Positions 1 through 5,116 of a stretch of DNA of 8,394 bases are shown one piece after another. The notes under the pieces were generated by a model. The model was not told the origin of the DNA, did not search any database, and saw only the letters and a list, made by a program, of their open reading frames with translations. The translations under genes were made by a program, and so were the position numbers. Origin of the DNA: CAZESS01 sp964594625 (GTDB lineage Archaea; Thermoplasmatota; E2; UBA202; DSCA01); the NCBI GenBank assembly GCA_964594625.1, contig CAZQNC010000056.1, positions 1 to 8,394 on the forward strand, read 5' to 3'. Numbering within the stretch: the first letter of the stretch is position 1; every line of letters begins with the position of its first letter.

Positions 1-77
1 AGTCCGCCGAGGACGCCGGCTGCCAGGAAGACGACGGCAGCGGTGCATGCCAGTATTTTATGGTTCATGTGATACAT
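1..77 (-). CDS. 5' end of an exported or membrane protein (partial)
   Basis: An open frame starts on the minus strand at ATG 77 (a second in-frame ATG is at 68) and runs off the left edge after 25 codons. The visible protein has a short basic start, MYHMNHK, followed by an uninterrupted hydrophobic stretch rich in Ala, Val and Leu (residues 8-25). This looks like a signal peptide or a first transmembrane helix. A weak TATA-like element on the minus strand at 101-110 lies about 28 bases before ATG 77, which would suit a leaderless transcript. The gene is divergent from the sulfotransferase at 246. The product cannot be named because only its N-terminus is visible. The start choice between 77 and 68 is uncertain. 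Confidence 0.55.
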   Translation of the reverse strand, partial: MYHMNHKILACTAAVVFLAAGVLGG

Positions 78-100
78 CCCGTGTTAATAATGTTCATGGT

Positions 101-110
101 TCTTATGCCT
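101..110 (-). promoter_or_regulatory. weak TATA-like box for the partial exported-protein gene
   Basis: The minus strand reads AGGCATAAGA here. Its centre is about 28 bases before ATG 77, the usual archaeal spacing between TATA box and transcription start, so a leaderless mRNA starting at that ATG is plausible. The element is a poor match to a strong TATA box. Confidence 0.3.
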
Positions 111-121
111 TCCGGTGGTGT

Positions 122-147
122 GTCACGGCATTGCCCCGGCTGGCGGA
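122..147 (+). repeat. imperfect 26-base direct repeat, copy 1 (intergenic)
   Basis: This stretch matches 396-421 at 23 of 26 positions, sharing the exact 13-base core ACGGCATTGCCCC plus one base either side of the first mismatch. Copy 1 lies in the divergent intergenic region before the sulfotransferase gene and copy 2 lies inside that gene. Both copies happen to read VTALPRL in one plus-strand frame, but copy 1 is not in a supported gene. It may be a fragment of local duplication, a binding site or chance in GC-rich DNA. Confidence 0.45.
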
Positions 148-214
148 TGGGATGGGTGCGGAAAGCATTAAAAGATATGAGCGACGGGGAGCGTTTTTCT
201 TGGAGTGGGGGAAC

Positions 215-228
215 AAATATTTTTTAAT
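215..228 (+). promoter_or_regulatory. TATA-like box for the sulfotransferase gene
   Basis: The A/T-only stretch AAATATTTTTTAAT stands out in GC-rich surroundings, and its centre is about 25 bases before ATG 246. No Shine-Dalgarno sequence precedes that ATG. The arrangement suggests transcription starting at or very near the start codon (leaderless). A second A/T-rich patch at 167-178 could be an alternative promoter. Confidence 0.55.
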
Positions 229-245
229 GCGGCTGTATTGCCGTC

Positions 246-1385
246 ATGGACCGCTCGCAGCAGTTCCTTCATTTCCATCAGCAGCCGTTAGCCGGCGGCA
301 CGCTGTCGAACTGGCTGCGCATGCTCACGCGCAACCGGTTCAGGGTCAGCCCGGTGTACGTGGCCCGGGCAGCCTATGTCAGCCTGCTGAGCACGGTGAC
401 GGCATTGCCCCGCCTGGTGGAGCACCGCTACGACGACGAGATATCTGGGCAGAAGGTCGCCCCGGTGTTCATCCTGGGGCATTTCCGGAGCGGGACAACC
501 TTTCTGCATACGCTGATGAGCCATGACCCCTCGCTGGCGTACATGTCGACGTTTCAGACCATGCTGCCGGGCAACTTCATCTGGAAGGCAGGGCTGTTCA
601 AGCAGATACTGGCCGACAGCCTGCCGGAGACCCGGCCGATGGACAACGTGGAGATGGCCGCCGACTATCCCTACGAGGAGGAATACGCCGTCGCCAACAT
701 CTGTCCGTATTCGTTTTACCACGGCTGGTATTTTCCCCGGCATATGCGCCATTATTTCGACCGCTACGCCCTGATGCAGGCACCATCACATGAAATAGCG
801 GGCTGGAAGACGACATATGACTATCTGCTGCGGAAGGTGGCCTACGCGACGGGGCAGCCTCGGCTGCTGCTGAAAAACCCCTGCAACACCGCCCGGGTGA
901 AAGAGCTGTTGGACCTGTATCCCGACGCAAAGTTCGTGCACATCTACCGCAACCCGTATCACGTGTTTTTTTCCACCCGGCGGCTCTACGACAACATTCT
1001 GCCATTGTACGCGCTCCAGGAATACGACCGGGATGACGTCACAGAAAACATCCTGTACTGCTACCGGGCCATGTACGACCGGTTCTTCGAGCGGCGAAGC
1101 CTCATCCCCGACGGCAACCTCGTCGAAATCCGATACGAGGACTTCATTGCCAGGCCACTGGACACCCTGCGGGACATATACACCCGGCTCAATCTGCCTC
1201 ATTTCGAGGGGGCGGAGCAGCCCTTCGCCGACTACGTCGTCTCCCAGCGCGACTACACCCCCCGACGCTACGACAGCGGCCGGGACATGCAGGAGCGCAT
1301 CTACCGGCGCTGGCATCCAACCATCGACCGGTGGAAATATGAGCCCTGTGGACGACAGCGGCCGGTTGTCACCCAGACCGCGTAG
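246..1385 (+). CDS. Sulfotransferase-family protein (PAPS-dependent type)
   Basis: A 379-residue protein with the hallmarks of the Sulfotransfer_3 family, which moves a sulfuryl group from PAPS to an acceptor. Residues 73-88 hold the 5'-phosphosulfate-binding loop, seen as FILGHFRSGTTFLH. Residues 207-243 hold the second conserved region: a LLLKNP strand-turn, then FVHIYRNP leading to a serine, with Arg235 and Ser243 placed like the 3'-phosphate-binding pair. A YEEEYA segment (143-148) resembles the acidic segment that often follows the loop in this subfamily, and RYEDF (296-300) is also typical. Residues 38-58 are hydrophobic and may rest on a membrane, but there is no signal peptide. The substrate is unknown; lipid or glycan sulfation is inference. 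The stop lies 7 bases from that of the convergent protease gene. A TATA-like box and no SD suggest a leaderless message. Such genes are commoner in bacteria, so transfer is possible but not shown. Confidence 0.85.
   Translation: MDRSQQFLHFHQQPLAGGTLSNWLRMLTRNRFRVSPVYVARAAYVSLLSTVTALPRLVEHRYDDEISGQKVAPVFILGHFRSGTTFLHTLMSHDPSLAYMSTFQTMLPGNFIWKAGLFKQILADSLPETRPMDNVEMAADYPYEEEYAVANICPYSFYHGWYFPRHMRHYFDRYALMQAPSHEIAGWKTTYDYLLRKVAYATGQPRLLLKNPCNTARVKELLDLYPDAKFVHIYRNPYHVFFSTRRLYDNILPLYALQEYDRDDVTENILYCYRAMYDRFFERRSLIPDGNLVEIRYEDFIARPLDTLRDIYTRLNLPHFEGAEQPFADYVVSQRDYTPRRYDSGRDMQERIYRRWHPTIDRWKYEPCGRQRPVVTQTA
396..421 (+). repeat. imperfect 26-base direct repeat, copy 2 (in sulfotransferase gene)
   Basis: This is the partner of 122-147, with mismatches only at the 3rd, 18th and 23rd positions. 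It encodes part of the segment just before the PAPS-binding loop (residues 51-58, VTALPRLV). The distance between copies is 274 bases. Confidence 0.45.
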
Positions 1386-1392
1386 GCCGGCA

Positions 1393-1824
1393 TTACAGAT
1401 ACGGCAGGTCGGCGATGCTATCTGACCGCAGCATATGGAGGAGGCGTTTCCCCGCATGTTTTACCTCCGGGCTCATGCTGTCGAAGCACCGGGGCTGGAT
1501 GCCGATGAGCGTGACCTCTGCATCGGTTACCGCTGCGAGGTAGTCGATGAACATGCTGAGGGGCATGGCATGGGTGGAAAAGGTGGCGCTGCCGATGCTG
1601 TCGCGGGGGATAACCCGGATGCTTCCGGGCTGGAGGCTCATGTCGGCTGCGTCGACGATGACGATGCGGCGTGGCTGCTGGCGCCTGATTTCGCCGGTGT
1701 AGTTTTCGGGGACGGTGAAGCAGTCGACGGCTCGCCATCCGTCAGCGTTGAAACGATGGGCTATCCAGGGGCCGATGCCGTCGTCGCCGTTGCCGTCGTT
1801 GCCCACGCCGAGGAGGACGTCCAT
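1393..1824 (-). CDS. hycI: Hydrogenase maturation endopeptidase, HycI-like
   Basis: A 143-residue protein of the HycI/HybD peptidase family (M52). These nickel-checking proteases remove the C-terminal tail of a [NiFe]-hydrogenase large subunit once nickel is inserted. The N-terminus carries the family signature: LLGVGN at 4-9, then GDDGIGP at 13-19. Asp15, Asp58 (in IVIVDAAD) and His85 (in THAMPL) sit where the three metal ligands of the family are expected. LIGIQP near residue 107 matches the region after the His in HycI-type members. Length is normal. A TATA-like box 27 bases before ATG 1824 suggests its own leaderless promoter, although it follows the upstream exported-protein gene by only 46 bases. 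No hydrogenase subunit is in the window, so the substrate must be encoded elsewhere. An F420-reducing or other group 3/4 enzyme is a guess. Confidence 0.88.
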   Translation of the reverse strand: MDVLLGVGNDGNGDDGIGPWIAHRFNADGWRAVDCFTVPENYTGEIRRQQPRRIVIVDAADMSLQPGSIRVIPRDSIGSATFSTHAMPLSMFIDYLAAVTDAEVTLIGIQPRCFDSMSPEVKHAGKRLLHMLRSDSIADLPYL

Positions 1825-1845
1825 GGATGTGGTATCCCTCCGAGA

Positions 1846-1856
1846 GGTATAAATCC
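1846..1856 (-). promoter_or_regulatory. TATA-like box for hycI
   Basis: The minus strand reads GGATTTATACC. It is centred about 27 bases before ATG 1824, in the 46-base gap after the exported-protein gene. This is the standard archaeal TATA-to-start spacing for a leaderless mRNA. A GGAGG motif further down (minus strand, near 1836-1840) is too far from the ATG to be a good ribosome site. Confidence 0.5.
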
Positions 1857-1870
1857 TGTGGCAGCCCGGT

Positions 1871-3373
1871 CTAGGGGATATGGATGCCCATGCGCTGCGC
1901 CGGGCTTAGGGTTTCGGATTGTTTGATGTGGCCGCTGGCAAGGGGCATGGAGACCACGAGGGGGTCGGACCAGTCGCTTTCCGCGTCTTCGCCGTCTTTT
2001 GCCCTGACGCGGATGCTGTAGTTGCCGTCGCTGCCCCAGGTGTAGTCGGCTGCCGCGACGGCTCCCGGGTCGTAGGGGCCGAGCCAGCCGCTGTCGGTGC
2101 TGTCCCCCCAGTCGAAGCGGTAGTATACCGGCCCGGTGTCGTCGGTGGTGGACGAGGTGTAGGTGTACGAGGTACCCGTTCTGCCGGTGGTCGGCCCCGA
2201 GGGGCGGCTGGGGGTGTCCGGCGGCGTGTTGGTTGACATCGCGGTGGTGAACGTCCACAGCGATCCGTTGATCTCGTATCCGTACTGGTCGCGGGCGACG
2301 ATGCGCCAGCGGTATGTCGTGTTGTACTGCAACCATCCTGGCTGGTACGTGGTGTCTGGATGGCCGGCGGCTATCAGCGACGGGTCCGGGCTGGTGCCCA
2401 GGTAGACGTCGTAGGTGACGGTGTCGCCGTCGGGGTCGCCGCCCTCCCACTGCAGCGTGGTGTCGACGCTGACGTTTGAGGCACCGTCTGCGGGCGCTGG
2501 ATTGGACGGCGGATACGGCGGGTCGCTTGACGGCTGGAAGTTTGTCTCCAGAAGCCGGGCGTCCAGCCGGTAGACGTCCCAGTACAGGCTTTCGTTGTAC
2601 CAGAACCTGATGTCCCGGTATGCGGTTTCCACCACGTTTCCGGCTGAAGGGGCGTACCAGTATTCGTATCCATCGTCGGTGACATGGTACGCCCGGTGGG
2701 CGCCCGCGGGAACGGTGATATCTTCCACGCCGGTGCAGGTGAGCACGTGCTCTTCCACGTAGAGCGGGAAATCGTACAGGATGCCGTAGGGAACCGCCAG
2801 GTCTATCTCTGCATCGAGATACAGCCAGAACGTGGACAGTGGCACCGTCCATGTTTCATCGACGGCAACGGGGAAATCGTACGGGGAGACGACCGGGGTG
2901 ACGTTCTGTTTCATCTCCAGGTCGGCATTGAACGAGGTGGTGGTAAACGTGCGCTGGATGTCTCCCTCGATGTGCACATCGGACAGCTGTTCCAGGGCGA
3001 GACTGGTCTTGTTCACCGTGGCCGTACCTGACATCTCCGTGTTCTGTATCTGGCCTTCTATGATGCCGGCGAAGCCGACCGACCCGGTGATGGCTCCCGC
3101 GACGTCCAGGGAATATGTTTCGCTGTCGACGGCGACAACCTCAAATCGCAGATCCTGCAGCGTGACGTCCGCGATGGTCCCGGATGCCTCGTAGGCGATG
3201 TCGATGTCATATGTCCAGTAGGTGCCGGTTTCCCATACGGGGATGTCTGCACCGTCATCGTTCGACGTTGTCTCCAGCGAAAAAGAGAGCAGCTCCGTGC
3301 TCCCCGCCGAGACCAGCAGGACGGCGACGCATCCCGCCGTACATATACCAACGAGCTTTGCAATATGCCTCAC
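1871..3373 (-). CDS. Exported protein with FN3-like and PKD-like domains
   Basis: A 500-residue all-beta surface protein. Residues 1-24 look like a signal peptide: basic MRHIAK, then a hydrophobic core to VSAG, without a lipobox. Residues about 45-280 form an unrecognised domain with aromatic-rich strands (GTYWTYDIDI) and a segment VEDITVPAGAHRAYHV that recalls DUF3108-like beta-barrel proteins (weak inference). Residues about 284-378 are FN3-like (PSNPAPADGASNVS to LWTFTTA). Residues about 383-477 are a PKD-like module with YYRFDWGDSTDSGW and RVRAKDGEDAES. Seven N-glycosylation sequons are present (N121, N157, N260, N300, N351, N369, N451). There is no C-terminal membrane anchor or sorting motif, so it is probably secreted or bound non-covalently. 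GTG 3373 is preferred over GTG 3400 because GGAGG lies 5 bases before it and the signal peptide then begins properly. Its role, perhaps adhesion or cell-surface binding, is unknown. Confidence 0.85.
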   Translation of the reverse strand: MRHIAKLVGICTAGCVAVLLVSAGSTELLSFSLETTSNDDGADIPVWETGTYWTYDIDIAYEASGTIADVTLQDLRFEVVAVDSETYSLDVAGAITGSVGFAGIIEGQIQNTEMSGTATVNKTSLALEQLSDVHIEGDIQRTFTTTSFNADLEMKQNVTPVVSPYDFPVAVDETWTVPLSTFWLYLDAEIDLAVPYGILYDFPLYVEEHVLTCTGVEDITVPAGAHRAYHVTDDGYEYWYAPSAGNVVETAYRDIRFWYNESLYWDVYRLDARLLETNFQPSSDPPYPPSNPAPADGASNVSVDTTLQWEGGDPDGDTVTYDVYLGTSPDPSLIAAGHPDTTYQPGWLQYNTTYRWRIVARDQYGYEINGSLWTFTTAMSTNTPPDTPSRPSGPTTGRTGTSYTYTSSTTDDTGPVYYRFDWGDSTDSGWLGPYDPGAVAAADYTWGSDGNYSIRVRAKDGEDAESDWSDPLVVSMPLASGHIKQSETLSPAQRMGIHIP

Positions 3374-3378
3374 AGCAA

Positions 3379-3383
3379 CCTCC
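3379..3383 (-). promoter_or_regulatory. Shine-Dalgarno site deciding the GTG start at 3373
   Basis: The minus strand reads GGAGG followed by 5 bases and then GTG. This supports initiation at GTG 3373 rather than at the in-frame GTG 27 bases upstream, which lacks such a site. Confidence 0.7.
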
Positions 3384-3419
3384 GTGCCATATGCTGGCAC
3401 AGTGATATTAATGTTGAGC

Positions 3420-3430
3420 GGTATTTAACA
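3420..3430 (-). promoter_or_regulatory. TATA-like box for the exported-protein gene
   Basis: The minus strand reads TGTTAAATAC. A start about 26 bases downstream would fall near 3398, giving a leader of roughly 25 bases that contains the GGAGG site at 3379-3383. This gene therefore appears to be leadered, unlike hycI and the sulfotransferase gene. Confidence 0.5.
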
Positions 3431-3447
3431 GTATCCCGTCCACATCA

Positions 3448-3466
3448 GGTGAGCCTGACGTTCACC
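3448..3466. promoter_or_regulatory. Dyad between two divergent promoters, candidate operator
   Basis: GGTGAGC at 3448-3454 and GTTCACC at 3460-3466 are inverted repeats matching at 6 of 7 positions, separated by CTGAC. The dyad sits between the TATA-like boxes of the two divergent genes, about 20 bases from the left box and about 15 bases from the right one. That position would suit a dimeric regulator acting on both. It is short and could be chance. Confidence 0.35.
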
Positions 3467-3479
3467 GTTCCGGATAAGA

Positions 3480-3488
3480 TGTATATAG
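3480..3488 (+). promoter_or_regulatory. TATA box for the DUF167-TOPRIM cluster
   Basis: TGTATATAG is a good archaeal TATA match, preceded by purine-rich GGATAAGA that could serve as a BRE. The expected transcription start is near 3510, just before GGAG at 3512-3515. This favours the ATG at 3523 over the ATG at 3505 as the start of the first gene. Confidence 0.55.
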
Positions 3489-3522
3489 ATGGTCTCGTTT
3501 GACCATGTACCGGAGATTAAAA

Positions 3523-3834
3523 ATGTGTGACTGCACCCCGGCCGTCAGAGAAACCGGCGACGACACGCTGCTCAAGGTACGGGTCACCACTGGCTGCGAC
3601 AGCGCCCGGTTTCCCGCCGGCTACGACCAGTGGCGGAAATGTGTCGAGGCGAAGGTGACGGCGCCGCCGGAGCGGGGAAAGGCCAACCGGGAGCTGCTCG
3701 AGCTGATGGCGGCCTTTTTTGGCCTTCCACCCGGGGAGATATCGCTGGCATACGGGCATACCAGCCGGGACAAGGGCGTTCTCATCCGGCGGGCGAACGG
3801 CATCGTGATACAGAGGCTCAACCATGGACTATAG
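3523..3834 (+). CDS. DUF167/YggU family protein (UPF0235)
   Basis: A 103-residue protein of the DUF167 (YggU, UPF0235) family. This is a small alpha/beta fold found in all three domains, with no established biochemical role. The family core is clear: LLKVRVTTG near residue 17, then KVTAPPERGKANRELLELMAAFFG, and a closing strand with HTSRDKGVLIR. The start is taken at ATG 3523 because GGAG lies 7 bases before it and the TATA box at 3480-3488 predicts an mRNA start downstream of the alternative ATG at 3505; that alternative would add six residues. The end overlaps the TOPRIM gene by 11 bases, so the two are probably translated together. Cys2 and Cys4 of the CDC start, together with two further cysteines, are unusual for so small a protein, but no metal site is evident. 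Confidence 0.85.
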   Translation: MCDCTPAVRETGDDTLLKVRVTTGCDSARFPAGYDQWRKCVEAKVTAPPERGKANRELLELMAAFFGLPPGEISLAYGHTSRDKGVLIRRANGIVIQRLNHGL

Positions 3835-4231
3835 AGAGGGACTGGAAGCAGTGAAGGACATCATCGCGGAGATACGACGCCTCAACGAAAAGGTTCCCAT
3901 CCTGGTCGAGGGTGAAAAAGACGTGGCTGCGCTCCGCCGTCTCGACGTCACCGGGGAGGTTTTGACGGTGCACGCGGGCAGACCCCTGGTGGACGTCTGC
4001 GATAGCATCGCCGCCACGTATGACGAGGTCATCGTGCTGACCGACTGGGACCGAAAAGGCGGCCGGCTGTCCCGGGCCATCGAAAAAAACCTGTCCGGCC
4101 GGACCCGGTGCATCACCATGTTCCGGGGGCTGCTGGCCGGGCACACCATGGTGAAGGACATCGAGGGGCTTCCCTCCTACCTGGACAGCATGCAGCGGAA
4201 AATCGATGGGGGAAGCAGCAGCGAAGCGTAA
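3824..4231 (+). CDS. Small TOPRIM-domain protein (UPF0292-like)
   Basis: A 135-residue protein that is essentially one TOPRIM domain, the Mg-binding fold of topoisomerases, primases and RNase M5. Residues 24-40 carry VPILVEGEKDVAALRRL with the conserved acid Glu29. Residues 70-80 carry IVLTDWDRKGG with the DxD pair Asp74/Asp76. The C-terminal KDIEGLP segment (111-117) is typical of archaeal UPF0292 proteins. This family is related to RNase M5-like and small primase-like proteins (COG1658), so a nucleic-acid nicking, joining or 5S rRNA maturation role is plausible but unproven for archaea. The start ATG 3824 lies inside the end of the DUF167 gene, with GAGG 7 bases upstream. The trmY gene follows after 30 bases, which suggests an RNA-related cluster. 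Confidence 0.85.
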   Translation: MDYREGLEAVKDIIAEIRRLNEKVPILVEGEKDVAALRRLDVTGEVLTVHAGRPLVDVCDSIAATYDEVIVLTDWDRKGGRLSRAIEKNLSGRTRCITMFRGLLAGHTMVKDIEGLPSYLDSMQRKIDGGSSSEA

Positions 4232-4261
4232 GCTATTTGACGGCCGGGACATTGCAGCACC

Positions 4262-4840
4262 ATGCGAGCGTTTTTGATCGTGGGAAGCCAGGCGGCAACG
4301 GCGCCGTTCCATCTCAACGGCCTGCCCAACGCCGGGCGGATGGACGTCCTGTGCCGCTGCATCGCGCAGTCGCTGTTCATCTCCCACGGCGTACGAACGG
4401 ACACCGAGGTCTATCTGCTGCTGCTCGGGCCGCCCGACCCGCCGAAGGCCCTCCGCATCCGGGGCGGCAGGGTTCGCTACATGGGGCCAGATGAGCGGAA
4501 CATCGGCGGCATCATCAGGAAGGCATTGGACGTCGACGTGGGCGACGGCTGGCGGGAGAGCACCCCGGGCGTACATGTGGCCCGCCGGGACCTGGCGGGA
4601 TTGCTCGACGAGTTGCCGTACCCTGTCAATTTTCTGCATGAGGACGGCGACGACATCCGTGGCGTGGACGGGCTGGAGGACTGCCTGTACGTGCTGGGTG
4701 ACCACGGCGGTCTGCCCCCGTCTTGCCGCGCTGTTGTCGAAGCCCATGCCGGGCGGGTTGTCGCTGTTTCACCGATGCCGCTGCAGGCGGACCAGTGTAT
4801 CATCCTGGTGCACAACGAGCTCGACTGGCGGGAACGATAG
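4262..4840 (+). CDS. trmY: tRNA (pseudouridine(54)-N1)-methyltransferase TrmY
   Basis: A 192-residue SPOUT methyltransferase that makes N1-methylpseudouridine at position 54 in the T-loop of archaeal tRNAs, using SAM. Diagnostic TrmY (DUF358) segments are all present in order: AGRMDVLCRCI at 24-34, GPDERN at 75-80, STPGVHV at 100-106, LGDHGGL at 145-151 and SPMPLQADQCIILVHNELD at 170-188. The last two form the knotted SAM-binding region. Length is normal for the family. The gene follows the TOPRIM gene by 30 bases without a clear Shine-Dalgarno site. A weak A/T patch, CTATTT at 4233-4238, lies 24-29 bases before the ATG and could be a minor promoter; otherwise read-through from the cluster promoter is likely. 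It ends 3 bases from the convergent small gene. Confidence 0.95.
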   Translation: MRAFLIVGSQAATAPFHLNGLPNAGRMDVLCRCIAQSLFISHGVRTDTEVYLLLLGPPDPPKALRIRGGRVRYMGPDERNIGGIIRKALDVDVGDGWRESTPGVHVARRDLAGLLDELPYPVNFLHEDGDDIRGVDGLEDCLYVLGDHGGLPPSCRAVVEAHAGRVVAVSPMPLQADQCIILVHNELDWRER

Positions 4841-4843
4841 CTT

Positions 4844-5087
4844 CTATGCCCCGGGCAGTATTTCTTCGTTGAGATACCGGCTGACAACATCCGGTATTTC
4901 GTTCCGGGTGCAGGTTATCCGTATCATCTTCCGGGGCCGGGTGGTCAGCATTTTTTTTCTCGATGCCGATGCCCATGACCAGCTGGTAGCTGTCGCTGTC
5001 CGGCTCATGCATGACTTCGATGACGGCCAGGTCGTCCAGCTTCCGCATCCTCACCCGGTCCATGATCCCGATTTCTTCGACGTCCAT
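4844..5087 (-). pseudogene. Small unknown gene broken by a one-base frameshift
   Basis: Starting at ATG 5087, the minus strand encodes a protein-like stretch of 45 residues (MDVEEIGIMDRVRM to YQLVMGIGIEKK). It then meets a run of eight A (4951-4958). In that frame the rest is low-quality sequence and runs 41 bases into the end of trmY, stopping at 4800. If one A is removed, the frame continues as MLTTRPRKMIRIT to YLNEEILPGA and stops at 4844, just 3 bases from the trmY stop. The 244-base length is 81 codons plus one extra base, which fits a single-A insertion. The restored product would have 80 residues, with a charged N-terminal half and the second half starting with basic strands. I do not recognise the family. 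A TATA-like box at 5106-5114 would drive it. It could be a sequencing error, a real mutation, or a gene rescued by slippage. Confidence 0.65.
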
Positions 5088-5105
5088 ATATCGAAAACAG
5101 ACATT

Positions 5106-5114
5106 CTTTTATAG
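5106..5114 (-). promoter_or_regulatory. TATA-like box for the small frameshifted gene
   Basis: The minus strand reads CTATAAAAG in the 29-base gap after gcvPB. Its centre is 23 bases before ATG 5087, slightly short for a leaderless start but workable. It suggests that the small gene can be transcribed apart from the long upstream operon. Confidence 0.5.
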
Positions 5115-5116
5115 CT

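Noticed and set aside
78..245. Possible small RNA gene in the divergent intergenic region
   Set aside because: I found TATA-like patches and one repeat copy but no convincing stem-loop or terminator structure.
476..509. Possible ATP-binding Walker A loop
   Set aside because: The GHFRSGTTF sequence and the later LLLKNP and YRNP segments fit a sulfotransferase phosphosulfate loop rather than a kinase or GTPase.
47..526. Plus-strand 159-codon open frame starting before the sulfotransferase gene
   Set aside because: Most of it overlaps the sulfotransferase in another frame, its sequence is low-quality, and it also covers the start of the minus-strand exported-protein gene.
1761..2852. Long minus-strand open frame (363 codons) rich in Arg, His and Pro
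   Set aside because: It is a shifted-frame shadow of the exported protein and of hycI in GC-rich DNA, with no recognisable domain.
3818..4747. Minus-strand open frame of 309 codons opposite the TOPRIM and trmY genes
   Set aside because: Both opposite-strand genes have strong family motifs; this frame is composed of GC-bias residues.
4800..4843. C-terminal part of the unshifted small open frame overlapping trmY
   Set aside because: Its residues look random and it overlaps a conserved gene; the frameshifted reading ending at 4844 fits better.
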